A model generated the notes under the pieces. It did not search any database, was not told the DNA's origin, and saw nothing but the letters and a program-made list of their open reading frames with translations. The translations under genes and the position numbers were made by a program. From NCBI GenBank assembly GCA_036250225.1, contig JAPZLL010000012.1:901337-965336 (forward strand): DNA of 64,000 nt, read 5' to 3'. The stretch is from Cercophora sp. LCS_1. Lineage: Eukaryota; Ascomycota; Sordariomycetes; Sordariales; Lasiosphaeriaceae. Every line of letters starts with the position of its first letter. Position 1 is the first letter of the stretch. Below are positions 10,979 through 22,791 of this stretch, piece after piece.

Positions 10979-12566
10979 CTAGAGCTCCTCATGCTCGATC
11001 GGCTTCTGGGTCTCCGGCTCCACTGTGGGGTCGGCGGCCTTTGTCGACGTCGACTCGGTGGACTCGCTAGCCGCATCGCCACCGCTAGCCTCAGGGGTGA
11101 CCGGCGTGGCATCCTCGCTGCTAGCTGAGGATGTGGCGTCAGGGGTCGCCTGCGAAGATGCCTCCGGTGTGGGCTCGGCGACTGAGATGGCCACAAGACC
11201 CTCGGGCAGCTTCTTCTTGACACCCTCGCTCATGCGAATCGCATCAATCCAGCTCTCGAGGCTTGCCTGGCTATAGTCGCCTCCCTGGTAATGACGCCAC
11301 CATCCCCGGCGGGCATTGATGGCAATAATCTCAATCTCTCCGCTCAGGTCAAGCGCCTTGAGAACTGAACCGGCACCCTCATTGGTCTTGGGAACTTCAA
11401 AGAATGGGAACAGGTGCCTCTTGCTCTGGGAGTGCTTGAAGGCGAGCGCGGACAGACCACCGAGCGCCTTCTTGGCGGCTTCATCCTCACTTGAGGGGAC
11501 GAAGACCAACACACAGGTTGTCGACTTGTCATTCAGGCACTCCTTGATCAACGTCTCGGGGGTGTTGATGCTCGGGATTGGCAATGCGGTCTCAACGATC
11601 ACAGGCGCTTGCTGGGTCTTTGTCTCGGCTTGGGGCTCGCTGGTCGAGGAGGACTCCTCGGACGAAGTAGTCTTGGGCTTGGGCTTGGCTGAGGAAGATG
11701 TCTTCTTCTCCTTCTTGTCCTCCTTCTTCTCCTTGGCCTTAGTCTTGCTCTTGGCCGGGGCCGGGTCAGGGTTAGGGGAGCCAGCCTGAGACAGGAACTT
11801 GACCATCGCATCCTTCTTGATCTCTCCGTCGTAGACAATGCCTGGTTTGTCGCCGCCGGGGAGGAGAACAAGCGTCGGGAACTTCTCAACGCCAAATGTC
11901 TCGACTGTCTTCGCCTCCTTGTTCCGGGCTTGCCCAATTGTGATGACATCCAAGAAGTCAATGGCAATCGCCTTGAGGAGAGCCGACGTAGTTCCCTTCT
12001 CTGTGAAGAGGATGGCCTTGGCTGTCTCGTTCTTGTCGCTCAGGAACTTGTCCAAGGTCTTGTCTTCAATCTTGACAACGTTGTTGTTGATGCTTGACAC
12101 TACAGCCTCGACAATGGCGCTTGCTGTGCGTTGACCTTGGTAGTCCTCCACCCTCGGCTTACCACCACCCTTCTTCGGCCGGATGATCTTCAGGGTCGGG
12201 AAGCCCTGGACACCCATGGTGCCACAGAGTTGCTTATTGGCATCTTCGTCACAGTTGACGGCGGCGACCTTAGCGAGACCTTCGAGGTTCTTGGCCGCCT
12301 TCTCGTAGGCTGGCTTCAGGTTTTGGCAGTGGCCGCACCAGGGGGCATAGAACTCGACGATCTGGAAGAGCCGAGTCAGCCCGTGCTGCGTCTCCCGTCC
12401 AAGCATGGCCACTTACAGATGTATGGTTGCTCTTGGCAATCAACCTGTCATAGTCCTTGCCATCAACTTGCAACACAGGTGACTTCTTGGTATAGAGGCC
12501 GGCCTGGACTCCGGGGAGTGCAGACAGGATACTAACTGCCACGGCGCAGAGGGTGGGGTGATGCAT
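10979..12566 (-). CDS. ER thioredoxin-domain protein disulfide isomerase (Mpd1/P5-like)
   Basis: Exon 1 is 12566-12417 and exon 2 is 12361-10979, with a 55-nt intron (GTAAGT...TTCCAG); the product has 510 residues. Residues 1-22 are a signal peptide. The first thioredoxin domain carries the redox site WCGHC at about residues 58-62, with GVQGFPTLKII further on. A second thioredoxin-like region (VEKFPTLVLLPGG) lacks a CxxC. A long Lys/Ser/Glu-rich linker follows, then a third alpha/beta region and an acidic low-complexity tail. The protein ends EHEEL, a variant of the HDEL/KDEL signal for ER retrieval. It should catalyse disulfide formation or isomerisation in secretory proteins. Relatives are annotated as protein disulfide isomerase-like Mpd1 or PDIA6-type; the exact orthology is not certain. 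Confidence 0.88.
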
Positions 12567-13367
12567 GGTGACCGCGTCGTGGGAAACGACTGTGGAGAAC
12601 TGTCACTGCCAGCGAATGGTGGGGTGGATGATGTTCAAGAGAAGAAGCTTTGTTTTTGAAGGGGAAGAAGCGGGGATGGGAAGATGCCAGCGGAGAAAGG
12701 AAACCCAGGTCACCTAGCCCACCGTTCGGTGCTCGTTGGGTATATATTCTTGTATACCCTCGTGTTTGGGATGGTCGTTGGAACACAAAAGCTGTCAACT
12801 TTCCATCTTCGGCAAAAGAACACATTGCCCATGTCCACTGAAGAGATCCAGAATCCACCAGAAATGCTCGGCACCCAACCGCCGACCGCTCCGGCCACCT
12901 GGTGGCTCTAGCTCCTAACCCCGCCATCGGTTGGCAGGGGGTTCATGCACCGACAGTTTTGACCCCATCGTCCTCATCATGAATGAACGAATGCCAGCTT
13001 GACCAAGCTGCGTTGACCGCATTTAATAGTAGGGATAGATGCACCCAAGAGACAAGAGACAAGTACTTGACAGCGTCAAATAGTACATGACCGTGATTCG
13101 TGTAGAAGTGAAAGGTCACAGTCACGGTTCCTCATTCTTGTTCTTGGCTATCCATTGAATGGCCCTGCCTGATTGCAGTGTGGGGTCGAGCCTCGGGCTG
13201 GGGGTCGGGGGGCTGACGTTAACGCAACCTTCACCATTGCAGCAAGCGATTGCAGCTGCCTCGAGGTCTCGACGGCTTCGCACTCCCGACAATCTAGCTT
13301 TTATCTTTCACTGCGAACCTGACGACTACCTCTCTAGGCGGCATTCAGACCCGTCCCTCCAGACACG
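12567..13367. other. Bidirectional promoter region
   Basis: This 0.8-kb region separates the divergent disulfide isomerase-like gene (-) and VTA1 (+). It includes TC-rich stretches just before the VTA1 start. No additional gene or repeat is visible. Confidence 0.5.
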
Positions 13368-14809
13368 ATGGCGGACGCGATCCCCGCATTCCTGCGACAG
13401 GCCGATCCGAACATCTACAAATGCGCATCGAAAGCCGCGCAACTCCAGAGCGTCAAGCCGATCGTCTCGTACTGGTGTGAGTGGTCGCCGCTTTGCCGCT
13501 CTCCTCTGCACTGTAGTCTAACCATACAGGCGAGTACTGGGTTGTCAATCAGATCCTTGCGCGACAACTTCACACCAAAGACGAGGATGTGCTTCGATAC
13601 ACTACCCACTTGATGGACAAGCTCGAGCAGGTCAGCCGACGATGCTAAGCCTAGCCGATATAACGGTGCGCTAAGATGTTTCTGTAGACGAAAACAGAAT
13701 ACGCCCACGAAGACGCCATCATCGACGACACAGCAGGACAGGCGTACGTTGAACAGTTTGCCCAAGAAACCCTCGATCGGGCAGAACGAGTCGTGAAGGC
13801 GAACAAAGTCACACAGTACGCAACTCCCGTCCTTACGTCATTCCCACACTGACGCGCCCCGAGGCAAACAGCAGTGACGTTCGATGCCGCCGCGACCTTT
13901 TTCCAACTCGTGAACATCTGGGGCACCCCGGACGAGGAGACACAGCAAAAGATCAAGTACGCAAAGTGGAATGCTGCGCGCATCGCAAAGGCGCTCAGAG
14001 AAGGTGCCGACCCCAACGAGACCAATCCAAAACCCCAAGATATCCCGCAGCAGCCAGCGCTAGACCCAAGCGACCCAGAAGTCAGGCTGCTGGACAGCGC
14101 GTCGGGTAGCACAGGACCGCGACCGGTTACCATCGAGGATGTTCCAGAAGACAATGTAAGGAGGGATGCGGCTGGTGTCTCGCTTCCGCAGAGCCCGGCC
14201 TCGGCAGGACCTTCCCCGACATCCGATGGCGGTCTCAACCTCCCCGGTGTACCCACGGAGCTGGCCCCGCCGGCAGGACACAGCGGATATTATGACCAAG
14301 GCACAATACCTTCACCGGTGTCGCCACCGTCCCACGACTCCCAAGCCCCTCCTGACCTCCCGCTTCCCCCGAGCGGCTGGCCTCAGTCGGAACAAGGACC
14401 AAACATCCCTTCTGCCCCGACAGGCTGGCCCAGCCAACCACCACCCCCGGCTTCTGGTTGGCAGCCCAGTCAGAACCCGTATTATCAGCCCCCTGCACCG
14501 CCTGTTGTCCCACCGACATTTGCTCCCAGCCCTCCACCAACAGCAGCGGTTGCCTCTCCACCAGCCCATCCACCTATGGACTCATTTTACACGAACACAA
14601 CGCCAACTACACACACTACTCGGCCGCCCCCACAGGCAGCGCCCAGAGCCAGTTACGTGCCTGCACCTCCGCCGGACACTGTAGATGAGGCGGCGATGGT
14701 GAACGCGCAGAAGCACGCCAAGTGGGCCATCTCGGCGCTCAACTTTGAGGATGTCAACACGGCTGTCAGGGAGCTGCGCAGGGCGCTCGAGCTGCTAGGT
14801 GCCACGTAG
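13368..14809 (+). CDS. VTA1: Vacuolar protein sorting protein VTA1 (Vps4 activator)
   Basis: Four exons fit: 13368-13476, 13530-13630, 13688-13815 and 13864-14809, with introns of 53, 57 and 48 nt. The third acceptor (CCGAG) was chosen because it alone restores the conserved VTQQTAVTFDAAATFF segment. The N-terminal MIT-like three-helix region (residues about 1-175) starts IPAFLRQADPNIYKCASKAA and contains SYWCEYWVVNQI. The middle is a long Pro/Ser-rich disordered linker rich in PPP and GW motifs. The last 35 residues (HAKWAISALNFEDVNTAVRE...) are the C-terminal helical domain that dimerises and binds the AAA ATPase Vps4. The protein stimulates Vps4-driven ESCRT-III disassembly at multivesicular endosomes. 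Confidence 0.93.
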
Positions 14810-16493
14810 AAAGCCGTGCAATGCGGGTGAAGGCTGGGCAGACGCGGCAAAACAGAAGAGACGCGGGGCGGGTTGTTTAGTGGCCTTGGAGCATTGGATG
14901 AGCGATTGCAATCTGATTTGTCTAGCAATGTGTAATATGAAACCAGGCTGTCGGATGTTGAAGCAGCCAGAAGCAGCCGCATGCATGTCTGACAGGGAAG
15001 AACAGCATTCCTAGACACTTGTCTCGACGCCAATGGAATGCAAAAAGTTCCCGGTGAAGGCCAGCGCCGGAGCCTGGTGCAACTCGGCCGGCGCAGCGCG
15101 TTGGCTACACAAGAGACTCACCGAGTCTGAGTCGAAAGACCCGCAATGTGCTCGGCTTTCTGACGTGTTTGTTTTGAATCGAGACAACGAACCGTGACTT
15201 TTTGCGTATTCCGTGCCAATGGCAGAGCACCCAAGAGCGAGCTGCAATGCAAGTCCCACGGTCTCAGTTCAGATAATACCGTACAAATTTGGGGGGAAGA
15301 TGCCGCGGAAATCTTGTTCTCTGCTATCCACTGCAACGTGCGCTTATAAGATATGCCTTTGGTCGCCAATGACAGTTGGAACGGACACTTTTTTACCAAA
15401 ATACACATTGAAGGATTCCATCGTGACAAGCCCATCGAAAGTGAGGCTGGCTGTTTCTCTCTTCCCATTCGTCCAACACCAACAACCCCTGGTCCACAAC
15501 AAGCTTGTGCTCATCAGCCCGCCAGCCCTACACGCCAGACTCGGTGAAAGACGACCTATTGACCCAATTTTTGGTTTCTCGACAGAGCGTTCCTGGTGAT
15601 TATATATCCTCCCTCTTGCTCTCCTCCTTTCCTCTCAACGTGGAGTCGCATCGTCAACTTGTCGTCCATCCCCAAGGAAGAATCGCCCGTCAACAAACAA
15701 ATGACAGACACCACGGTTAGCATTCTCCCCAGTATCAACAGCCCTGATGAAACTAAAGTGGCCAACCCAGTCAAAACAAGCAACCCCTTGCTTCAAACAG
15801 TTCCCATACAGCTGCCCTGGGAGACACATCAGCATGGATCCCGAGGAAGAAGACAACTACTCGTATCAAGGCTCAACGGGCCAGGCAAACGAAAAGTGGC
15901 GAACCCGTCCATACTACCCACCTCAACCGAGTCCTTCAAAAGCGTCAGGCGGTGGGAACTGTGCTGGTGAGTGCGCAGGACGATAACCTGAAAGGCGGGG
16001 GTGGTGTCGAGACGGAAAGATAGTGACATCCCGTAGCGGAACAGGCATTTGAGACACGATAAAACATACCCGATTGCGTGTAGAAACATGACTTGCTATT
16101 ATCTAAATGACAACGCTATAGTACTCTGAACCACCCACTCCGAGTGTTGAAAACACCAACGCTGCTCCTAACAAAGTCTGGCAAGGGAGATACATCTCAG
16201 CTCGCATCATGTCGGAGGGTCAAATTCGCCAATCCCTCGGTCTACAAGGAGTCTTCCAGGGCGTCCGACGTCTGAACAAAGCTCCTCTTGCATTTCTTCA
16301 TAGACCTTCATTAACTAGAGTGCCTTCTTGCTTTCTTTTGGCCCATGTCTTCAGCGCCTTCGGTGTCTGAAAGGCGTTGACTTCCTTCCTGCCCCGGAAC
16401 AGGGGTGGCCCAGTTTATTTGTCCTTGCGAGGACTGAGAGTTGGCTTGCGGCAAACTACCGACTGTGTCCTCGAAGCTTTCCTCTGTGCCGAC
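14810..16493. other. Intergenic, with a possible unannotated small gene
   Basis: Between the convergent ends of VTA1 and the large disordered-protein gene. A frame from the ATG at 15834 (MDPEEEDNYSYQG...) reads to a GTGAGT donor at 15967. A second open stretch follows an AG at about 16122 (YSEPPTPSVENTNAA...). The phases of these two pieces do not join cleanly with any acceptor I can find, so I do not call a gene. The rest shows nothing. Confidence 0.25.
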
Positions 16494-19400
16494 CTACAGC
16501 GTGCCGCCTGATTTCGGGCTGAGCGGAGAGTCTTGGGTCCCAAGAGCTTGTTGCGGGGGACTTTGGGGCAGACGGCCCTCCATTGGAGGGGCTTGCGTTG
16601 TGGGGGCTTGTGTTTGCGTAGCGGGAGCCTGCGTTGGAGGAGCCTGGGTCGGGTGAGCCTGCAGCAGAAGAGTTTGGGGTGGAGGAGCTCCGGATAGAAG
16701 ACCCGGCGGAGGGTCTTGGGTCCCACGCCCTTGTGTTGGGGCAGCCTGCATTGGGGGAACTTGTATCAGAGGAGCCTGTATTGTGGGAGCTTGCGTTGGA
16801 GGAGCCTGGATTGAAGGACCTTGGGGTAGAAAACCTCGCGGTGGACCTCGAGTCGGTCGAGGCTGAAAACGTTGCGAGCGTGGTGGGGGATGCTGAAAGC
16901 CTGGGAAATTTTGGGGTGGAGGACCTTGGGTCCAAGGAATTTGTGGCGGATAGGCTTGGTGATGTTGAAAGGTCTGAGGACCTCGGGGCTGAGGAGCAGG
17001 ACCTTGGACAGGATAGGCTTGAACATTCTGGAAGGGCGCTGGGGGGTATTGATATGTTGGGGGGCCTTGGGTCCCAGCTGTTTGTGGCGGATGACCTTGG
17101 TGTTGTGGGGTCCACGGAGCGTGGGTCGGGGCAACAGGATATCCGAAAATAAGACCTCTCGTAAGTCCCTGGAAGGTATGGAAGTTCGATGAGAGGCTGT
17201 CCCAGCGTTGATCAAGAAATTGGCAGTGTTGCTGAAGTTCGTGGACTTGTTGCTGAAACACCAGATTTCGTTCCTGAAAGGTCCGGTTTTTTGTCTGGAA
17301 CGATTGAAATTCTGCCTGAAACTTTGCAAAGTTTGCTGCAAGCAATGCAAAACATTCCGTAACGTTGAAGGCGGTCGGTTGAATCTGTTGGGTGTGTGCT
17401 TGACCCTGTTGGAAGAATTCTTGGCCCTGCTGCCCTCCATCGGCTTGGGATTGGTGTTCTTCCTGAACTTGTTGGTTTCCTCCTCGGGCTTGATGTTGAG
17501 GGTGCCCGCCCTGAGTATTTGTCGGTGGGAGGGACAAGGGCTCTAAAGGCCTTTGTCCCCCATTGCTCGCTTCGTCTCGGCCGAGATTGACCAGTTGGTG
17601 AGCAGCATCAACTACAGAAGGCCCAGGCTGGTCGAGAGGCTGAGGCTGGTCAAGAGGCTGTGGTTGTTCAAGAGGCTCGAGCTGTTTAGTGCCCTCGGTC
17701 TGCTCGAAAGGCGGTGGTGCTGGTGTTTCTGTTGCGTGACCTGTGTTCTGCGACGCGGAAAAGTCTAGAGTCACATCTGAGTCATATTCCCTGACTCCAT
17801 CCGAAGCCTCTGGTATCGATTGTTGCCGTACAAGTGGGCCTGAGGCCGTCGATATGCCAAGGCCGCTCATGGCCAGTGGTGCTGCTGCTTGGTTGTTGGG
17901 CGCGTTCAAGTCGACCGTCTTGTTAGTTCTTAAGTCTGGTAGGATTGATGGATCTGTGGGTGCACCTGAGCCCTCTCCCCCAACGTTCTGCGGCTCCGAC
18001 AAAGTGGGTTGTTGGTCAGCTGAGCGCGATGTAGTGGGGTTTTTTGCGCCACCTGTTTTTGGCGGCGGTGTTGATTGCTCGTTTGACGAGTCCATCTTAC
18101 TGCCGGCCGTGCCTAGTTGCACCTGATTAGAATTTCTGTCTTCGGTGGGAACGGTTGACTTTTTGACTTACCCGAACCCCCGAAAGTAGAAGATCTGGCC
18201 ACTTCCTTGCCCTTTGCCTGCTGACCCGAGGGGCCCCTACGCCTCTCACCTCGTCTTCCTCTCCCCGACTGGGAACCCCGACCTCTCCGCCGCTGGGCAC
18301 TCCGACTTCTTCTACGCTCTTCAATCTGCCCTGTCTCCCGCCCCGTAGCCTCTTTTTTCTGTTGTTCTGTAACCTCTTTTTCCCTTCGCTCCTCGGCCTC
18401 GCTTTTCTTCAGCTCTTCAGCCTCTCTTTTCTTCTGCTCTTCAGCTTCTTTTCTTTTCCGCTCCTCAGCCTCTCGTTTTTTCTGATCCTCAATTCGCTTC
18501 CTCTCCCGCTCTGCGGCCTTCTTTTTTGCTTTCTCTTCGGCCTGCTTTCTCTTCCGCTCCTCATCCTCCCTTTTTGCTCGCTCTGCGGCCTCTTTTCTCT
18601 CCTTGTCTTCGATTTCCTTTCTCTCCTTCTCCTCGGCCTCCCTCTTTTCTCGCTCCGCAGCTTCTCCTTTCTTTCGTTCTTCGGCCTCTCTCTTCTTACG
18701 CTCTTCGGTCTCCCTTCTCGCCTTCGCAGCAGCCTCTCTTCTCACGTTCTCTTCAGCCCGTCTTTTCTCCCGGTCAGCAAGCTCTTTGGCTCTCACGTTC
18801 TGTTTGTGCCTGCGATGTTTGTCCTTTTTCAGTTGCTTGGCCTTTTCCTTCTCGGCCAATGCGCCCTCGTCTTTTTGTTGCCTGGGACTCCCGTCCCCGG
18901 AGTGGTGCCCCTTGAGGGGATTTTCCAATGAGAGGAGTTGATCTTTCGTCGTACTGGGTGGAGCAGGATCGTCAACGACTTTCCCTTTACCCTTATCGAG
19001 CTCAGGGATTCCTGCAGTGGCCTGGTCTTCCAAGGTGCTCGCTGTAGTGGGGTTGTCGACGGCCTTCCCTTTACCCTTGTCGAGTCCAGTGCTTCCTACG
19101 GCTGGCTGATCACCCGATGCGCGCTTTGCAAGATGATCCGCAGCAGCTTCCTCTTTACTTGGTTCTCTCGCAGCCGCCGCTTTCTTTTTCTCTTGCTTCA
19201 GCATCCATTGGGCCTTCTTCTTTTTATTCTTTGCTTTCTTTCTGTCCTCCGGTGACAACGAGTCTTCGACTGCATGTTCGCTGGGACCACCTGGGCTTGG
19301 ACGTTCGTCGTCAGGACGACTTTCAAGCTGCTGCTAAAGGCTGTCCAGCGTCTGATACTCTTGCTTTGGGGCATCGGGTCCAGCTCGAGGTTTCGATTTT

Positions 19401-19969
19401 ACTGGTGTAGCCCCGCTGGAGTCCGCTGCAATGGCCTTCTTCGCCTTCTTCAAGTCAGCAAACGTCTCTGCGACGATGTCGGCGGCCTGCTTCTTCAACC
19501 GTTCGAATCGGATTTTGCCTGATGCCTTTGTTTTGGCCTTTCCTTTCCGTACATCTACTATTGTCTTCTCTTTCTTGAGCGGTGTGGGCCCCGTGTTTGT
19601 TGCTGTCGTTCCCGTACCCGGCGGCGCCGTTACTGTGATTTCAGGCGTCTCTTCCGTGCTTCTTGATGTAGCTGGACCCGCTAGCCTCGTTTCAGTGACT
19701 GGCTGGCCGGGAAACAGAAGAGGGATTCGTTGGTTGGAATACGAAAGACTGCCAAGTTGGCTGGGAAACGAAGGACGGCCTTGTGGACTGTGGAACGGAT
19801 GAGAGACTCGTCGGCTGGGAAACAAAAGACGGACTTGTGGGTTCGGAAAAATAGGAAAGAAGGCTTGTTGGGGAAACCGAGAGAGATCTTCTTGGTGAGG
19901 ATACGGAAGAGGTGGGTCGTTGATGACACTACATGGCGCAGAGTGCCCGACACATTGCGAGCATGACAA
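16494..19969 (-). CDS. Large disordered/coiled-coil protein with internal repeats
   Basis: Three exons fit one continuous frame: 19969-19403, 19333-18172 and 18112-16494, with introns of 69 nt (GTAAAA...TTTAG) and 59 nt (GTAAGT...CTAG). The product would have about 1,115 residues. Exon 1 holds seven nonapeptide repeats (residues 32-94) and a basic/Ala-rich segment. Exon 2 holds a roughly 150-residue Lys/Glu/Arg-rich stretch of EERKKREAEE-type heptads, predicted to be a long charged helix, followed by an Arg/Ser/Gly-rich patch (RRGRGSQSGRGRR) that could bind nucleic acid. Exon 3 is Gln/Pro-rich, with a possible coiled coil (FQTKNRTFQERNLVFQQQ) and many TQAPP-like repeats at its end. No globular domain is recognised and no function is proposed. 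It could also be two genes split at the second intron. Confidence 0.55.
16570..16845 (-). repeat. Pro/Gln/Thr-rich tandem codon repeats
   Basis: The 3' part of the disordered-protein gene consists of imperfect units of 15-24 nt encoding TQAPP, IQAPP and similar. It resembles a fast-evolving minisatellite inside coding DNA. Neighbouring upstream sequence to about 17150 has longer, looser PQ-rich units. Confidence 0.55.
19688..19876 (-). repeat. Seven tandem 27-nt units encoding a nonapeptide
   Basis: On the minus strand the frame reads seven successive 9-residue units, each starting F/Y-P/H/S and most with a Pro-Gln, Arg or Leu pattern: FPQQAFFPI, FPNPQVRLL, FPSRRVSHP, FHSPQGRPS, FPSQLGSLS, YSNQRIPLL, FPGQPVTET. 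The aromatic residue at position 1 is kept in all seven. The period in DNA is exactly 27 nt. Confidence 0.75.
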
Positions 19970-21073
19970 CGGACTTCCGCGCTAGCGGTTGACGTAACGT
20001 TGGAATACTTCGCAAGGGTCGTTTCGGCTCTGGCATCTTTCGCATCGGTCTTGCTTGAGCGAATGTTAGTTGACGCTCTCCCGGGGGTCAACCGTTAGGA
20101 GCTCATACACGACATCTGGCGCATTGCCACAGAGTCCCGCTGGGTGCCCTAGGAGGCTTTGGGGTACTGCACCCGATTGTTCGGCATTTCTCTAGCTCGC
20201 CCTGAAACCCCGCGAGTGGCATGGTGGGTTGACGGGTTCCTCGATGGGTACAAACAAGCGATAATTCCGTATGGGTAAGCGAATGCGAAGGCTGCAGCAC
20301 AATAAATTCTTGTTAAGTTTGCTCCGGGTCGATTGGTTTGCAGTCCCATCGTTGGAGGGACGTGTCACCGACGCACAACGAAAGATTAGGCCAGAGGGTT
20401 GGTTTGCTCCTTCCCAGAGAGACCCGTGCTGGCTTGCCTCTGCGACCACGGTTCCTGCCCGGTGTTGAGATTGGCGATGTGTTCTTTACTTTTAATCGAG
20501 CGCGTGTTTGATATCTTAGACACGCTGAATAATAAACGTCAGTGCCTTTTTTGGAATGAACAGAGGCTAAAGCATGGCAAGTTCGCTTTGGTGATGCCGC
20601 CGAATTATTACCAGGAAGGGTCACGGTTATGTGTGGGGGCAGTGTCTTGAAGCTGAAAAGAAAACGGGGTGTGCGAAAAATAGACCTCTATTCAAGAAGA
20701 ACGGGCAAACAATCAGAGATGTAGCGATCGTTTCGTTTCCTTCACGTGTGCTGTAAACTCCAGCCGCGTAGTCTCTCTGTGGGCCCAGGTTGAGCGGACA
20801 ATGACTTCGCCAGTTTGTCACGGCCAGCTCATCGCTGCAAGGTGTACCTCACTTTTCATCCAATGTTCCGCCGGTTTGGTTTTTAAAACACGCCGACGGT
20901 CTGCCGGATTCTTTCCCAGACCACTCAAAACCCGCGTCTCCAGAACAACAACTGTCAATCTGCCTCCCTCAAACATTGGTGTGTCGCTTTGCTGACATTC
21001 AGCAACTGCCCATAGCAATTCCCTCCTCTACCGTACCTTCCTCTTCTCACCAGCGATTTGATTTGGTACCAAG
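19970..21073. other. Divergent intergenic region
   Basis: Contains the upstream region of the disordered-protein gene (-) and the promoter of the LPMO gene (+). Small frames are present on both strands but none has recognisable coding features. Confidence 0.45.
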
Positions 21074-22392
21074 ATGATTCCCAAGTCGGTCCTCAAAGTC
21101 GTGTGGTTCGCGCTCTCTGTGAGCAGCAGTTCGGGCCACATGATTATGTCGTTTCCCGAGCCTTACAATCTCAATATCCAGCCATATGTGCAGGTCAACC
21201 CGCTCGATGGCCACCAGTACCCCTTCCCCTGCCAGAATCTCAACCGATACGGCAAGGTTCAACAAGTCGAGGCAGGTGCGGCCACTCTGGTTCAGTTCAC
21301 CGGCGGTGCGCAGCACGGCGGCGGGTCTTGCCAGTTCAGCATTTCCTACGACGACCCTGCCGAGAACGGCTGGAACACGTCGGCCACTTTCAAGACCATT
21401 TACACCATCATTGGTGGTTGCCCGGCCCATTTCACAGACGAGTCCCACAATCTCGCTCCTGCCGCGCCTGACAACCTGGGCCGCCAGAACTCTGCTGAGT
21501 GCGGCAACGATTCTGGTATCGATTGCGTCCGCCAGTTCCAGGTTCCGCTTCCTTCCTTGTCGGTACCTCCTTCCCCTCTGGGCGTTTGGGTGCTAACAAC
21601 TCGGCAGTCTCAAGAATGGCCGCGCCACGTTTGCGTGGACCTGGTTCAACAAAGTTGGCAACAGGGAGATGTACATGTAAGCAAGTCTGAAACATGGCAG
21701 ATTGGATGGTGTTGGCTAACCACCTTTTCAATAGGAATTGCGCTCCTATCAACATCACAGGCGGCAGTCACGATGCGAAGGCTTTCCATGACCTGCCGGG
21801 CATCTTTGTTGCGAACGTTCCTGACACCCCCGATGTTTCCACTTGCGTTACTGGCACTTCGAGCGACCATGTGGTTCTTAACATCCCCAACCCTGGTATC
21901 AACGGTCGCATCTTGGAGTATCCGGGCAGCCCCGATGTCAAGCCTTCTAACTATTGCCCGCAAATCCCCGATCCCTCGATCTTGCCAAGCTTTGTCTCTG
22001 ACAGTCGCACTATTCAGAGCGGCGCCTCGAACCTTCCTGCTCCCAATCCTACAGCCTTGCCTGGAGCTCCCGGCATGGTTCAACACGGGGGGAGCCAGTT
22101 GACCAGGACGGTGACCGAGATGGTCACCGTTACGGAGCACACTCAAACCATCACGACCACAGTCGTTGTGAAGAGGCCCACCTCGACATCGACAGAATTG
22201 GAACCTACATCCGTTGACGGCCCAATGAACCCTGGTGCTGGACATGATCTGACTTGTCAGACTGAAGGTGCCATTGTCTGCATTGATACGGAGACCTGGG
22301 GCACTTGTGATTGGGGCACTGTGGTGCCACAGAGGGTTGCGCCTGGGACGCAGTGCGTAGGTGGGAAGATGATCCCGGCGTATGGACCTTAG
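21074..22392 (+). CDS. AA11-like lytic polysaccharide monooxygenase with C-terminal module
   Basis: Three exons, 21074-21558, 21608-21676 and 21735-22392 (introns 49 and 58 nt), encode 403 residues. A signal peptide of 21 residues leaves histidine 22 as the mature N-terminus (HMIMSFPEPY), as required for the copper histidine brace. The second brace histidine is in GGAQHGGGSCQ (residue 81, mature position 60). FAWTWFNKVGNREMYMNCAP is the typical core ending. A Thr/Ser/Pro linker (RTVTEMVTVTEHTQT) follows, then a C-terminal cysteine-rich module (LTCQTEG...CIDTETWGTCDWG...APGTQC). That module resembles the appended binding modules of AA11 enzymes, which oxidatively cleave chitin. The fold and copper site are well supported; substrate is inferred from the family. 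Confidence 0.85.
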
Positions 22393-22791
22393 ATTGACGT
22401 GCTGCGGCTATCCGGATGGGAGATCTTGGGTGATTTGAGATGGATACTGAAGCACGTCTTGGGACCAGTTGAGACTAGATGGCAATGTATTACACTCACA
22501 AGATCCATCATGCATCACAGATAGAACCAAACAAGCATGTAGTTTTCACAAACTTCACGCATACCAAAACAAGAACGATGTGATGATTAAACAGTAGATT
22601 GCTCATCCTCCTCTCTCCCTTGATCAAACAAGCATTACACCCAGCTTTATACTTCGCCGGGTATTCCTTCCCCTACAAACCAAATAACATGGGAGGTACC
22701 AAAACCAAACCCTCCGGGGTATCACAAGTTGAAAAAAAAAAGTCATTTCATATCCAAACATCTCCATCCATCCATCCATCCCAACCCAAAC
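22393..22791. other. Convergent 3' intergenic region
   Basis: AT-rich spacer between the 3' ends of the LPMO gene and the nucleotidyltransferase-like gene, with an A-run near 22732-22741. Nothing else is seen. Confidence 0.5.

Noticed and set aside
10979..11789. Plus-strand frames opposite the disulfide isomerase-like gene
   Set aside because: Shadows of the minus-strand coding sequence with no independent motif.
15834..16371. Possible two-exon small gene on the plus strand
   Set aside because: Individual pieces look coding-like, but no donor/acceptor combination keeps the frame.
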